Assembly: GCA_944386545.1 (NCBI GenBank)
Contig: CALXBK010000013.1
Location: 1-45,263 of the forward strand
Length of the DNA stretch: 45,263 bases
Reading direction: 5' to 3'
Source: an uncultured Ruminiclostridium sp.
Lineage (GTDB): Bacteria > Bacillota > Clostridia > Oscillospirales > Ruminococcaceae
Shown: piece by piece, positions 23,133 through 32,934 of the stretch
How the letters are laid out: the number at the start of each line of letters is the position of its first letter
Position numbering within the stretch: position 1 is the first letter of the stretch
The notes under the pieces: model-generated
The model's database searches: none
What the model was told of the DNA's origin: nothing
What the model saw: only the letters and a program-made list of their open reading frames with translations
Position numbers and translations under genes: made by a program

Positions 23133-26100
23133 TTACGCTCCCTCTACCTCATTCATAAGCTCCTCGCTAAATTCCTGTCTTAACAGTCCCGATACGCCCT
23201 TTTCCTGCATAAACACGCCGTACAGCACATCGCAAAGCTCTATTGTGCCTCGTCTGTGCGTGATTATCATGAGCTGTGTATTATGGGAGAAGCGTTTAAG
23301 ATAGGTTGCGTATTTAAGTACGTTTGCTTCGTCAAGCGCCGCATCCACCTCGTCAAGCATACAAAACGGAGTAGGTCTGTGAAGCAGAATTGCAAGGTAT
23401 ATAGTCAGCGCAACCATGGATTTTTCGCCGCCCGACAGCAGAGAAAGGCTCTTTATTACCTTTCCCGGCGGGGCGGCATAAATCTCAATGTCGGAATTAA
23501 GCACATCGTCAGGGTCTGACAGCTCAAGCCTTGCGTCGCCGCCGCCGAATATCTCCGAAAACAGCTTTCCGAAATGTCCGTTTATAGCGATGAAGCTCTC
23601 GGTAAAGCGTTGCTTTATATCCTTTGTGAGATTTTCAATCAGCTTTTCAAGCTCGGACTTGGAGTTTTCAACATCGGTAAGCTGCTTTGAAAGCACTCCG
23701 TAACGCTCCGAAACCTCTTCAAGCTCCTCAATAGAGCTGTAATTCACGCTTCCCAAGGCCGCTACCGAGCGTTTAATCTCGGCAAGCTCATTCTTCGCCT
23801 TCAAAACGTCATCAAGCGGCTGTGCCTGTGCTTTTGCCTCGCTTTTGGTCATTTCGTACCTGTCCCAAAGAGAGGTTATAATCTTCTCGGTCTGCGCCTG
23901 TGCAGAGCCCTTGCGCTCCTCCTGACGGGCAAGCTCGCTTACAAACTTCTCTCTTGCCGCTGTAAGCTCTCTTATGCTCTTTGAAATATCCGCAATGCGC
24001 TTTTCCGCTTCATTGGTAAGGGAAACATTGCGTGAAACAAGCTCCTCGCTTTTGCCCGCTTCGCTTGCGTACTTCCCGCACAGCTCCTGCTTCTTTGCTA
24101 TCTTCTCCTGCTTTGAAGCAATAAGAGCCTTTTCTTCGGCTATACGTTCCTTTTGTCTGTCCCCGCCGCTCTCGAGCGCGGCAGCAGCCTCGTCTACGCC
24201 TGCAATGCGGGTGTCGATATTTTCGATGTCCTTTTGGCAGTTAAGCATTTCAAGGTTGTTTGCAGTGATTTTATCCGCAATTTCCCTTTTATTGCTGTCT
24301 GCCTTGTCAAGTCCGCTTTTGCTCTCGCTTAAGAGCTTTTCGCTTTCTTCTATGCTAACGTCAAGCTCCGACAGGCGTTTTTTAATGCTCTCATAATTCT
24401 CTGTTCCGCTTTTTTCTTCGGCAGTAATGGCTTCAAGCTGTGCTTCTGCGCTGTCAAGCTGTGCAGAAAGCCTTGAAAGCATCTGCCTGATACCGTCCTT
24501 TTTTGCTTCAAGTGCGGCAAGCTTAGGCTCGCAAAGGGAAACGGTGCGTCTGAAGCCCTCCATCTCCTCTGCCATTTTTGCAGTCTGCGCCCTTAACGGG
24601 TTAAGACTTTCGTTTTCTTCCTTAAAGCGGTCGGCGAGCTTTGCAATAACTGCGTCAAGGTCGGCAAGCTCCTGCTTTCTTGCGATTATGCCCGCGTCGT
24701 TCCTGATGCTTCCGCCCGTAAAAGAGCCGCCCGCATTAATTACCTGACCGTCAAGTGTGACGATTTTAAAGCGGTAGCCGTATTTCTTGGCGATAAACGA
24801 GGCGGTGTCTATATCCTCTGCAACTGCGGTTTTGCCTAAAACGGACTTTATTATTCCGTCATACATACCGTCATAGCTTACAAGGTCGCACGCCATACCC
24901 TCAAAGCCGCTTTCGCTGTCAAGTCCGTTTGCCTCGTATACCTTTCCCTTTACGCTTGTAAGAGGTAAAAAGGTTGCTCTGCCGAGGTTATTGTCCTTTA
25001 AATAGCGTATACTGCGCTTTGCGGTTTCCTCGTTTTCAACAACTATGTTCTGTAAAACACCGCCTAAAGCAATTTCAATTGCGGTGACATATTTTTTATC
25101 TACGGTGATTATATCCGCGACAGTACCGTGCACGCCGCTGAGCCTGCCCTGTCTGTCGGCATTTATTACCGATTTTACGCTTGAAGCAAAGCCCGCCATA
25201 TTCTTGTCAATGTCGTCAAGCACCTGACGGCGCGAGGTCTTGGCTTCAAGCTCGGATTTAATCTTCTGTAAAAGCTCGCTTGCGGTTTTCAGCTTTTCGT
25301 TTCTGGACTCAAACAGCTTTTCATACCCCACAAGCTTGTTCTTCGCCTCGTCCTTTTCCTCGGATGCCCGGACATATTCCTCCTCTGCGGCTTTTAGAAG
25401 CTCCTTTTGCTGTTTTGTTTCCTCGGTTGCTTCTTCAACAGCCTGTAAAAGCTCCGCTTTTCTTGCGGCAAGCTTTTCCGCCGAGCCTTCATTTTGCTGT
25501 GCTTCAAGCTGTAATGTGGTGCGCGTAAGGTAAAGCCGTCCAAGCTGTTCGTCGAGCTTTTTATACTCGCCGGAGAGCGTTGTGTTGTGCTTATCTATGT
25601 CGGTTAGGCTCTTTGCAAGCTCGCCGCTCATTTCACTGAGCTTTTTTGCCTCGTTTTCCTTTTCCGCACGGCTGTTTAAAAGCTCCTGCCTGTCCTTTTC
25701 CAGCTTTATTTTTCCCTGCTTGCCGTCCTCAAGCTGTTTTTCAAGCTCCGCAATCTGATTTTCACAGTGAGAAATATCGTTATAAAGAATGGCAATCTCA
25801 GATTTGGTATCCGCAATAAGCTCCTTTACCCTGTCGCCGCTTGACTTTAGCTGTTCAAGCTCGGCGCGAAGCTGTAACTTCTTTTCGTTTTGCTCGTTAT
25901 CCTCAGCTTCAAGCCTTGCTATATCTCGGTCGAGATTATCGCACTCGGCTTTTGCAAGCAGCAGCTTGTCCTCTGCCGACGAAGCCGCTTTTTCAAGCTC
26001 GGCAAGCTCATGCACGCTTACTGCGACATCAAGCTCCTTTTCACGTTCAAGAAGAAGCTTTGCCTGCTTTGCCTTTGCCGCTTGCTTTTCAAGCACGGGA

Positions 26101-26705
26101 AGCCTTGATGAAAGCTCTGCGGAAATATCCCGTATGCGAAGCAGATTTTCCTCGGTCCTTTTGAGCTTGTTTTCGGCGTCCTTCTTCTGGGCGAGAAATT
26201 TTGAAACCCCTGCCGCTTCTTCAAACACCTCTCTGCGCTTGCCCGACGCGGATTCAACTATCTCGGACACCTTGCCCTGACCTATTACGGAATAGCCGTC
26301 ACGTCCCAGTCCCGTACCCATGAACATCTCGTTAATATTCTTTAAAAGGGTTTTTGCGCCGTTTATTCTGTATTCGGATTCGCCGCTGCGGTACAGCTTT
26401 CTTGATACTACTACCTCGTCGCTGTCTACCTTAAGCGCCCTGTCGTGATTGTCAATGGTAAGGGTAACGCTTGCAAAGCCCATCGCCTTTCTTTTGAGAG
26501 TGCCGTGAAAGATGACATCCTCCATTTTATCTCCACGCAGACTTTTAACGCCCTGCTCTCCCATTACCCAGCGCAATGCGTCGCTTATATTACTCTTTCC
26601 GTTTCCGTTGCTTCCGACAACGGCGGTCATCTTTTTGTCAAACTGAATTACGGTTCTGTCGGGGAAAGACTTGAAGCCGTATATCTCCATGGTTTTAAAA
26701 AACAT
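23133..26705 (-). CDS. smc: Chromosome segregation protein SMC
   Basis: 1190 residues, the full length of bacterial SMC. N-terminal head with Walker A GSNGNGKS at 31-38 (Ser in the usual GSGKS is Asn here), Q-loop region GEQGVKSLRGDK, coiled coil to ~500, hinge ~510-680 (VADIITVDKKY...GGSFTGGS), return coiled coil, and a C-terminal head with signature LSGGEKSM at 1090 and Walker B CMLDEVDAALDE. It loads on DNA with ScpAB to fold chromosomes. Its ATG overlaps the radical SAM gene's TAA by one base. The plus strand opposite is rich in spurious ORFs because of the charged coiled coils. Confidence 0.97.
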   Translation of the reverse strand: MFFKTMEIYGFKSFPDRTVIQFDKKMTAVVGSNGNGKSNISDALRWVMGEQGVKSLRGDKMEDVIFHGTLKRKAMGFASVTLTIDNHDRALKVDSDEVVVSRKLYRSGESEYRINGAKTLLKNINEMFMGTGLGRDGYSVIGQGKVSEIVESASGKRREVFEEAAGVSKFLAQKKDAENKLKRTEENLLRIRDISAELSSRLPVLEKQAAKAKQAKLLLEREKELDVAVSVHELAELEKAASSAEDKLLLAKAECDNLDRDIARLEAEDNEQNEKKLQLRAELEQLKSSGDRVKELIADTKSEIAILYNDISHCENQIAELEKQLEDGKQGKIKLEKDRQELLNSRAEKENEAKKLSEMSGELAKSLTDIDKHNTTLSGEYKKLDEQLGRLYLTRTTLQLEAQQNEGSAEKLAARKAELLQAVEEATEETKQQKELLKAAEEEYVRASEEKDEAKNKLVGYEKLFESRNEKLKTASELLQKIKSELEAKTSRRQVLDDIDKNMAGFASSVKSVINADRQGRLSGVHGTVADIITVDKKYVTAIEIALGGVLQNIVVENEETAKRSIRYLKDNNLGRATFLPLTSVKGKVYEANGLDSESGFEGMACDLVSYDGMYDGIIKSVLGKTAVAEDIDTASFIAKKYGYRFKIVTLDGQVINAGGSFTGGSIRNDAGIIARKQELADLDAVIAKLADRFKEENESLNPLRAQTAKMAEEMEGFRRTVSLCEPKLAALEAKKDGIRQMLSRLSAQLDSAEAQLEAITAEEKSGTENYESIKKRLSELDVSIEESEKLLSESKSGLDKADSNKREIADKITANNLEMLNCQKDIENIDTRIAGVDEAAAALESGGDRQKERIAEEKALIASKQEKIAKKQELCGKYASEAGKSEELVSRNVSLTNEAEKRIADISKSIRELTAAREKFVSELARQEERKGSAQAQTEKIITSLWDRYEMTKSEAKAQAQPLDDVLKAKNELAEIKRSVAALGSVNYSSIEELEEVSERYGVLSKQLTDVENSKSELEKLIENLTKDIKQRFTESFIAINGHFGKLFSEIFGGGDARLELSDPDDVLNSDIEIYAAPPGKVIKSLSLLSGGEKSMVALTIYLAILLHRPTPFCMLDEVDAALDEANVLKYATYLKRFSHNTQLMIITHRRGTIELCDVLYGVFMQEKGVSGLLRQEFSEELMNEVEGA

Positions 26706-27697
26706 TAACCGATCCTTTCAACACGGATTTCCGTGCCGTTCTCCTCTTTTAGCTTAAAAGTAATACCTCGCTTTAAAAGCTCCGAGCGATTTTTTCCGCT
26801 CTGTCCCAAAAGCTTGCTTATATTTCTTTTGTCCGTATAAATAATGTATTTTCCCGCTTCACTGCACAGCGACAGCAGTTTTTTAAGATATATTCTGCTT
26901 TCGGCAAGCTCACGCAGTGCGGGGTGGTAAACGCCGCCCGTCATGCTGTTTTCAACGTCCTTGCTTGCGTGCAGTCCCATTCTTATTACGGGAATATCCA
27001 CCCTGCCGAACATTTCGAGAAGCTGTGCGCAAAGCTCTACCGTGGTATCAAAGTCAAAGCTGTCGTATACTCCCATGCTGTGAAGCCTGTCAAGCTCAGT
27101 GCCTTTAAGTATTACGGTGGGGTAAATCCTGACCGTGTCGCAACCAAGCTCTATAAACCTTTTTGCGGTATCTATGCAATACTGCGGGGTATCCCTGTAA
27201 AGCCCCGTCATCATCTGAAGTCCCAGCTCAAAGCCGTACTGCTTTATAAGGCGTGAGGATACCTCGACATCCTTTGCCGTGTGGCCTCTTTGATTTGCCG
27301 CAAGCACCTCATCGTTCATGCTCTGCGCACCAAGCTCAATAGCCATTACACAGCGGCTTTTAAGAATTTCAAGCACCTCGGCGTCAATGCAGTCGGGGCG
27401 TGTTGAACAACGAATACCTGCGTATACATCGGGATATGTCTTTACAAATCCGCACGCGCAGTCAAGAAGCTCGGTCATATAGCCTCTGTCAATCGCGGTA
27501 AAGCTTCCGCCGAAAAAGGCTATCTGTGCTTTAATTTGCTTCGCTCTGAGATTATCAAGCTGAAAGCTTAGCGTTTTGTGAAGCTCATTTACCGTGACGG
27601 GCGTCTGACAGCCGCTTATGGTGCGCTGATTGCAGAAGCTGCAAAGATTTTTACAGCCCGTATGCGGAATAAATACCGATATATTAGTCTGTTTCAT
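26705..27697 (-). CDS. Elp3-like radical SAM protein
   Basis: 330 residues. The [4Fe-4S]-binding CKNLCSFC (CxxxCxxC) lies near residues 15-22, followed by AQIAFFGGSFTAIDR, AIELGAQSMNDEVL, LGLQMMTGLYRDTP and YPTVILKGTEL. These resemble the Elp3/oxygen-independent coproporphyrinogen-type radical SAM fold without an acetyltransferase domain. A tRNA-modifying role is plausible but not shown. Genes of this type commonly sit between rnc and smc in Clostridia; it overlaps rnc by 14 bases. Confidence 0.88.
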   Translation of the reverse strand: MKQTNISVFIPHTGCKNLCSFCNQRTISGCQTPVTVNELHKTLSFQLDNLRAKQIKAQIAFFGGSFTAIDRGYMTELLDCACGFVKTYPDVYAGIRCSTRPDCIDAEVLEILKSRCVMAIELGAQSMNDEVLAANQRGHTAKDVEVSSRLIKQYGFELGLQMMTGLYRDTPQYCIDTAKRFIELGCDTVRIYPTVILKGTELDRLHSMGVYDSFDFDTTVELCAQLLEMFGRVDIPVIRMGLHASKDVENSMTGGVYHPALRELAESRIYLKKLLSLCSEAGKYIIYTDKRNISKLLGQSGKNRSELLKRGITFKLKEENGTEIRVERIG

Positions 27698-28364
27698 AAC
27701 CCATAAGGCTTATTGCCTCTTTTGCGGCATTCTGCTCCGCTTCCTTTTTGCTCTTGCCCTTGCCCGTACCGATAATCTGCCCGTTGAGCAGGACATCTGC
27801 GGTAAATTCCTTATTGTGAGCCTGTCCGCTTTCTCCGCTTATCTCATATACGACGCGCTCCTCGGGATTTTGCTGTATAATCTCCTGTAACACCGTCTTA
27901 TAATCGCCTAAGAGGTATTTTCCCTCTCTGAGCTTGTCGGGCGCGGGAATAAAGGGAAGAATAAAGGCTCTCGCCGCGTCAAGTCCCCCGTCAAGGTAGA
28001 TTGCCGCAATAAGCGCTTCAAACGCGTCTGCAAGTATCGAGTGACGGTCTCTGCCGCCCATGTGTTCCTCGCCCTTTCCAAGGAAAATATACTTGCCTAA
28101 ATCTATTTTCCTTGCAAAGGGATACAGAGCGTTTTCGCAAACCACGCCGGCCCTTATTTTTGTAAGATGTCCCTCGGGGAGATTTGTAAGATTTTCAAAC
28201 AGATACTCCGACACTACAATGCTCAGAACGCTGTCGCCCAGAAATTCGAGCCGTTCGTTGCTTCTCAGATGCTTTCCGTTTGTGAATGAGGAATGCGTCA
28301 GCGCTTCTTTAAGAAGCTCAGGACGCTTAAAGGTATAACCTATCCTTTGCTCAAGCTCGGTCAT
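27684..28364 (-). CDS. rnc: Ribonuclease III
   Basis: 226 residues. RNase III signature NERLEFLGDSVL at 36-47 with catalytic Glu/Asp, the second acidic cluster in LADAFEALIAAIYLDGG, then a C-terminal double-stranded RNA-binding domain (DYKTVLQEIIQQ...GKGKSKKEAEQNAAKEAI). It processes rRNA precursors and structured mRNAs. It follows plsX at 58 bases, with a GC hairpin in the gap. Confidence 0.97.
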   Translation of the reverse strand: MTELEQRIGYTFKRPELLKEALTHSSFTNGKHLRSNERLEFLGDSVLSIVVSEYLFENLTNLPEGHLTKIRAGVVCENALYPFARKIDLGKYIFLGKGEEHMGGRDRHSILADAFEALIAAIYLDGGLDAARAFILPFIPAPDKLREGKYLLGDYKTVLQEIIQQNPEERVVYEISGESGQAHNKEFTADVLLNGQIIGTGKGKSKKEAEQNAAKEAISLMGYETD

Positions 28365-28391
28365 TTTTCATCCCTTCTCCGAAATCAGTTT

Positions 28392-28415
28392 CAGCGGCGG
28401 CGTTTACCGCCGCTG
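28392..28415 (-). promoter_or_regulatory. GC-rich hairpin between plsX and rnc
   Basis: Perfect 9-bp stem CAGCGGCGG / CCGCCGCTG with a 6-base loop and no T-run. It could be an RNase III processing site ahead of rnc or a transcript-stability element rather than a terminator. Confidence 0.5.
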
Positions 28416-28422
28416 TATCTTA

Positions 28423-29418
28423 CTATTCCTCAGATGTGCTTAAAGCCGCTTCAATTTCGGATATAACAGACTTTTCAACAAACTGCTTTGCCTGTCTTAT
28501 CGCATTTTTGAAGGCAAGCGCATCACTGCTTCCGTGTGCCTTGATAACGGGGTGCGCCGTACCTAAAAGCGGCGAGCCGCCCGTTTCTCTGTAATCCATC
28601 TGACGGCTTATCTGCTTTATTCCCTTCATTGTAAATAAAGCTCCAATTTTCGTCAGCACATTGCGGTAGAATATTCCCTTGAGCGCACCCTTCATGAACT
28701 TGCCCATGCCCTCTACGGTCTTAAGGTATACATTTCCGGTAAAGCCGTCTGTCACAAGTACGTCCGCACCGCCCAGAGCGGCGTTTCTTGCTTCGACATT
28801 GCCGATAAAGTTAAGCCTGCTGTTTTTAAGCAGCTCATAGGTCTGCTGTTCAAGCTCCCTGCCCTTTTCTTCCTCTGCGCCGACATTGAGAAGTCCTACC
28901 CTCGGATTTTCAATGCCCATGATTTTATTCATATATACACTGCCCATTATCGCAAACTGATACAGCATTTCGGAGCGGCAGTCAAGGTTTGCGCCGCCGT
29001 CAAGCAGTATGTAACTGCTGTCGGTTCCGGGGAGAATGGGAGTGAGCGAGGGGCGCTTTATTCCCTTTATGCGCTTTACTGTAAGCGTTCCGCCCATAAC
29101 GAGTGCGGCGGTGCTTCCCGCACTTACCATTGCGTCTGCTCTGCCGTCAGCAACCATTGAAAGAGCAACGCCCATAGAGCTGTTCTTCTTTTCCTTTAAA
29201 ATCTGCTTGGGATCGTCCTCTATTCTTATAACTCCGTCCGCATTTTCAAATTCTACGCCTTTCTTTGAAAGACCGAGCCTGTCAAAGCACTCGTCAAGCT
29301 TCTTTGTGTCGCCTGTAATCACAACGGTAACGCCGTATTCCTTTGCGGCGGCAACCGCCCCCTTTACAACTTCATCAGGGGAGTTATCTCCGCCGAAGCC
29401 GTCTATTGCTATTCTCAT
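28423..29418 (-). CDS. plsX: Phosphate acyltransferase PlsX
   Basis: 331 residues starting MRIAIDGFGGDNSP, with SMGVALSMVADGRADAMVSAG, LLDGGANLDCRSEML, NVGAEEEKGRE and LVTDGFTGNVYLKTVEG, all PlsX landmarks. It makes acyl-phosphate from acyl-ACP for phospholipid synthesis with PlsY. The usual acpP between plsX and rnc is absent here. It begins 1 base after trmFO ends. Confidence 0.96.
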   Translation of the reverse strand: MRIAIDGFGGDNSPDEVVKGAVAAAKEYGVTVVITGDTKKLDECFDRLGLSKKGVEFENADGVIRIEDDPKQILKEKKNSSMGVALSMVADGRADAMVSAGSTAALVMGGTLTVKRIKGIKRPSLTPILPGTDSSYILLDGGANLDCRSEMLYQFAIMGSVYMNKIMGIENPRVGLLNVGAEEEKGRELEQQTYELLKNSRLNFIGNVEARNAALGGADVLVTDGFTGNVYLKTVEGMGKFMKGALKGIFYRNVLTKIGALFTMKGIKQISRQMDYRETGGSPLLGTAHPVIKAHGSSDALAFKNAIRQAKQFVEKSVISEIEAALSTSEE

Positions 29419-29419
29419 A

Positions 29420-30751
29420 TTATCCGTTCCTTTCGTATGAATTATTTACTTCCTGATTTAAAAGAGCTTCTCTAAGCTGTTCAAGCCCTCTTTTTGAAAT
29501 CTCGGCGTAACGCAGTTTTTTATCCTTAATCCGGCTTTCAAGCGGCGGGAGTATACCCATATTGGCTCCCATCGGCTGAAAGTCCTTGTTCTGCGTGCTT
29601 ATATGCTTTGCAAGAGCCGCTGTCATGGACGTTTCGGGGAGCTTTAAGGGAACAAGTCCTTTTAGCTCTCTTGCAAGGTTTATTCCTGCGATTATACCCG
29701 ACGCGGCGCTTTCGACATAGCCCTCAACACCTGTTATCTGTCCCGCAAAGTATATGCTGTTGCTGTCTTTCAGTCTGAAATTGCAGTCAAGAAGCCTCGG
29801 AGAATTTAAAAAGGTGTTGCGGTGCATAACGCCGTATCTCACAAACTCTGCGTTTGCAAGTCCCGTTATCATGGAAAAAACACGCTTTTGCTCACCGAAT
29901 TTCAGATTGGTCTGAAAGCCGACAAGGTTATAAAGCGTTCCTTCGTTGTTCTCTTTTCTCAGCTGAACAACGGCATACGGGCGTTTTCCCGTTCTCGGAT
30001 CAATAAGTCCGACAGGCTTCATACAGCCGTAACGGACGCTTTCTATTCCCCGCTTTGCGAGTACCTCAACCGGCATACAGCCCTCGTATACCTTTAGGTT
30101 TTCAAAGCTTTTAAGCGGCACGCTTTCGGCGTTTATAAGCTCGTTGTAAAAGCTCTCGTACTCCTCCTTTGTCATGGGGCAATTTATATAGTCCGCCTCG
30201 CCCTTGCCGTACCTGTCGGCAAAAAACGCAAGGCTCATATCAACGCTTGAAGCGGTTACGATAGGCGCCGCCGCATCGTAGAAGCTCAGCGGCTCGCCGC
30301 AACGGCTCTGTATTGCGTCTGCAAAAGCGTCGCTTGTAAGAGGTCCTGTCGCAATAACGGTGTTTTCACAGGGAAATTCGGTTACCTCTGTGCATATTAC
30401 GGCAATGTTCGGGTGGGCTTTTACAAGCCGTGTAACCTCGTTTGAAAACTGCTCTCTGTTGACTGCGAGAGCGCCGCCTGCGCTCACTCTCGATACCTCT
30501 GCGGCACGCATTGTGATGCTGTCCATCATGCGCATTTCTTCTTTAAGCATACCGCAGGCGCTCGCCGTATCGGCGGATTTGAGCGAATTACTGCAAACAA
30601 GCTCCGCAAAGCCGTCATACTTGTGGGCGGGAGAGTATTTCTGCGGCTTCATCTCGCAAAGCCGTACCGAAAAACCTTCGTTTGCAAGCCGCCATGCCGC
30701 TTCACAGCCTGCAAGTCCCGCTCCTATAACGGTAACTGTATTGTTTTTCAA
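29420..30751 (-). CDS. trmFO: tRNA (uracil-54-C5) methyltransferase TrmFO
   Basis: 443 residues. FAD-binding VIGAGLAGCEAAWRLA at the N-terminus, ELVCSNSLKS, VIATGPLTSDA, CMKPVGLIDPRTGKRPYAVV, and LYNLVGFQTNLKFGEQKRVF are typical of folate/FAD-dependent TrmFO. It makes m5U54 in the T-loop of tRNA. The gene follows topA, the standard Firmicute order. Confidence 0.97.
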   Translation of the reverse strand: MKNNTVTVIGAGLAGCEAAWRLANEGFSVRLCEMKPQKYSPAHKYDGFAELVCSNSLKSADTASACGMLKEEMRMMDSITMRAAEVSRVSAGGALAVNREQFSNEVTRLVKAHPNIAVICTEVTEFPCENTVIATGPLTSDAFADAIQSRCGEPLSFYDAAAPIVTASSVDMSLAFFADRYGKGEADYINCPMTKEEYESFYNELINAESVPLKSFENLKVYEGCMPVEVLAKRGIESVRYGCMKPVGLIDPRTGKRPYAVVQLRKENNEGTLYNLVGFQTNLKFGEQKRVFSMITGLANAEFVRYGVMHRNTFLNSPRLLDCNFRLKDSNSIYFAGQITGVEGYVESAASGIIAGINLARELKGLVPLKLPETSMTAALAKHISTQNKDFQPMGANMGILPPLESRIKDKKLRYAEISKRGLEQLREALLNQEVNNSYERNG

Positions 30752-30789
30752 AAATCTATCCTTTCGGCAAATCCCGACAGTATGAAGGC

Positions 30790-32880
30790 TTACTTACCGG
30801 CTTCTTCCTCAGGTCTTACATAACCGCAGCCCTCTTTAGCACAGTAAACCTGTCCTGCCTTGCCCACCTTTTTGAACATGGTAGAGCCGCACTGCGGGCA
30901 TATATCGGGAATGGGAGTATCCCATGTCATAAAATTGCAATCCTTATAGTTTTCACATCCGAAGAAGGGCTTGCCCTTTTTGGATTTCTTTGCGAGCATC
31001 TTTGCGCCGCACTTGGGGCAATTGCCGCCTGTTTCGTTGACTATACGCTTTGTGAACTTACATTCAGGGAAGCCCGAACAGCCTAAAAATTTGCCGTAAG
31101 GTCCGATTTTTATAACCATCGGCTTGCCGCACTTTTCGCAAATCACGTCAGTAGGCTCGTCGGGAATTTTCACCCTCTTGCCCTCCATATCCTTTTCAGC
31201 CTTGACAAGCATTTTATCAAAGCCGGAATAGAAATTCTCAAGCACGGATACCCAGTTGGCGTCGCCCGACTCTATACGGTCAAGCTCCGTTTCCATTTGA
31301 GCGGTGAACTTTGCGTCAACTATGCGCTCAAAGTGCCCCTTCATAAGCTCGGTTATGACAATTCCGAGCGAGGTGGGGATAAGCTGTTTTCCCTCGCGCT
31401 CAACATAATGTCTTTCAAGAATTGTGGCAATGGTAGGAGCGTAGGTGGACGGTCTGCCTATACCGTTTTCCTCAAGCGCCTTGATAAGGCTTGCTTCGGT
31501 ATATCTTGCGGGGGGCTGGGTGAAGTGCTGATTTCCGCTTATCTCCTTAACCCTCAGCTTTTCGCCCACAGTGAGCTTCGGAAGTGCGCCGCCCTCCTCC
31601 TCGTCAGAGTCCTTGCTTTCCTCATACAGCTTTGTAAAGCCGTCAAACTTCACATTGTATCCGTTTGCCTTGAAAAGGCAATCGCCGCAGGCAATATCAA
31701 CCGCCTGTGTGTCCAGCACGGCGTTTTCCATCTGGCTTGCCATAAATCTCTCCCACACCAGCTTGTACAGCTTATACTGGTCGCTTGTCAGAGCGGATTT
31801 TACCTTATCGGGGGTAAGCGTCATAATTGTGGGACGGATAGCCTCGTGTGCATCCTGAACGTTGCTCTTTGCCTTGTATACTCTCGGCTTTGCAGGAACG
31901 TATTCCTTGCCGTAGGTCTGCTCTATCATCTGTGCCGCCGCAGTTCTTGCCTCGTCCGAAATTCTCAGGCTGTCGGTACGCATATAAGTGATAATACCCA
32001 CAGCGCCCATGTCGGGTACTTCAACACCCTCGTACAGCTCCTGCGCCGCCTTCATTGTGCGCCTTGCGTTGAAGGAGAGCTTGCGTGACGCCTCCTGCTG
32101 TAAGGTAGAGGTGGTAAACGGGGGTGCGGGCGTCTTTTTTCTTGTGCTGTTCTTTATATTGGTAATGACAAACTCGCCGCCCTGAAGCTTTTCGAGTACC
32201 TTGTCGGTCTCTTCCCCTGTTGTTGGGCGGAACTTTTCTCCGCCAACCTCGATGAGCTTTGCGGGGAATGCCCTCTTGCTTGACGAGGATAACAGCTTTG
32301 CGTCAATGCTCCAGTATTCCTGCGGCTTGAAGCTCTCTATTTCCTGCTCTCTGTCAACAATGATACGCACGGCAACAGACTGTACTCTGCCCGCGGAAAG
32401 TCCTCTCCTTACCTTTTTCCATAAGAAGGGGCTTAGCTTATAGCCCACTATTCTGTCAAGTATTCTTCTTGCCTGCTGAGCGTTTATAAGGTCCATGTCA
32501 AGGGTTCTGGGATGGCTCATTCCCGCTTCTATACCGCTTTTTGTAATTTCGCTGAAGGTAACTCTCACGGGTGCGTCGGGTTTAATTCCCAGCACATGGG
32601 CAAGGTGCCATGAGATAGCCTCTCCCTCTCGGTCGGGGTCGGTTGCAAGATATACTATGTCCGACTCCTTTGCGTCCTTTTTAAGCTCCTTTATGAGCGA
32701 GGATTTCTCCTTCTTATTCTCGTACTGCGGCTCAAAACCGTTTTCTATGTCAACTCCGAGCTTGGACTTGGGCAGATCCCTTATGTGTCCTACCGAAGCG
32801 ACAACGGAATAATCCTTGCCGAGGTATTTTTCGATTGTTTTTGCCTTTGCGGGCGACTCTACTATTACAAGATGTGACAA
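30790..32880 (-). CDS. topA: DNA topoisomerase I
   Basis: 696 residues. Toprim domain at the start (LVIVESPAKAKTIEKYLG, then ATDPDREGEAISWHLA), active-site Tyr in IITYMRTDSLRIS around residue 300, IGRPSTYAPTIATI, and three C-terminal CxxC...C zinc modules (CEKCGKP, CPKCGAKM, CPQCGSTM). It relaxes negative supercoils behind RNA polymerase. It lies between a TrmH-type methyltransferase gene and trmFO. Confidence 0.97.
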   Translation of the reverse strand: MSHLVIVESPAKAKTIEKYLGKDYSVVASVGHIRDLPKSKLGVDIENGFEPQYENKKEKSSLIKELKKDAKESDIVYLATDPDREGEAISWHLAHVLGIKPDAPVRVTFSEITKSGIEAGMSHPRTLDMDLINAQQARRILDRIVGYKLSPFLWKKVRRGLSAGRVQSVAVRIIVDREQEIESFKPQEYWSIDAKLLSSSSKRAFPAKLIEVGGEKFRPTTGEETDKVLEKLQGGEFVITNIKNSTRKKTPAPPFTTSTLQQEASRKLSFNARRTMKAAQELYEGVEVPDMGAVGIITYMRTDSLRISDEARTAAAQMIEQTYGKEYVPAKPRVYKAKSNVQDAHEAIRPTIMTLTPDKVKSALTSDQYKLYKLVWERFMASQMENAVLDTQAVDIACGDCLFKANGYNVKFDGFTKLYEESKDSDEEEGGALPKLTVGEKLRVKEISGNQHFTQPPARYTEASLIKALEENGIGRPSTYAPTIATILERHYVEREGKQLIPTSLGIVITELMKGHFERIVDAKFTAQMETELDRIESGDANWVSVLENFYSGFDKMLVKAEKDMEGKRVKIPDEPTDVICEKCGKPMVIKIGPYGKFLGCSGFPECKFTKRIVNETGGNCPKCGAKMLAKKSKKGKPFFGCENYKDCNFMTWDTPIPDICPQCGSTMFKKVGKAGQVYCAKEGCGYVRPEEEAGK

Positions 32881-32934
32881 AATGCTGTTATCCTTTCTTT
32901 ATATATATACGGCGTATGCCTATTATACTCTGAT

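Noticed and set aside
23256..26708. Many long plus-strand ORFs opposite smc
   Set aside because: They are antisense shadows of a coiled-coil, Glu/Leu-rich gene, with low-complexity Ser/Phe-rich translations and no ribosome-binding sites.
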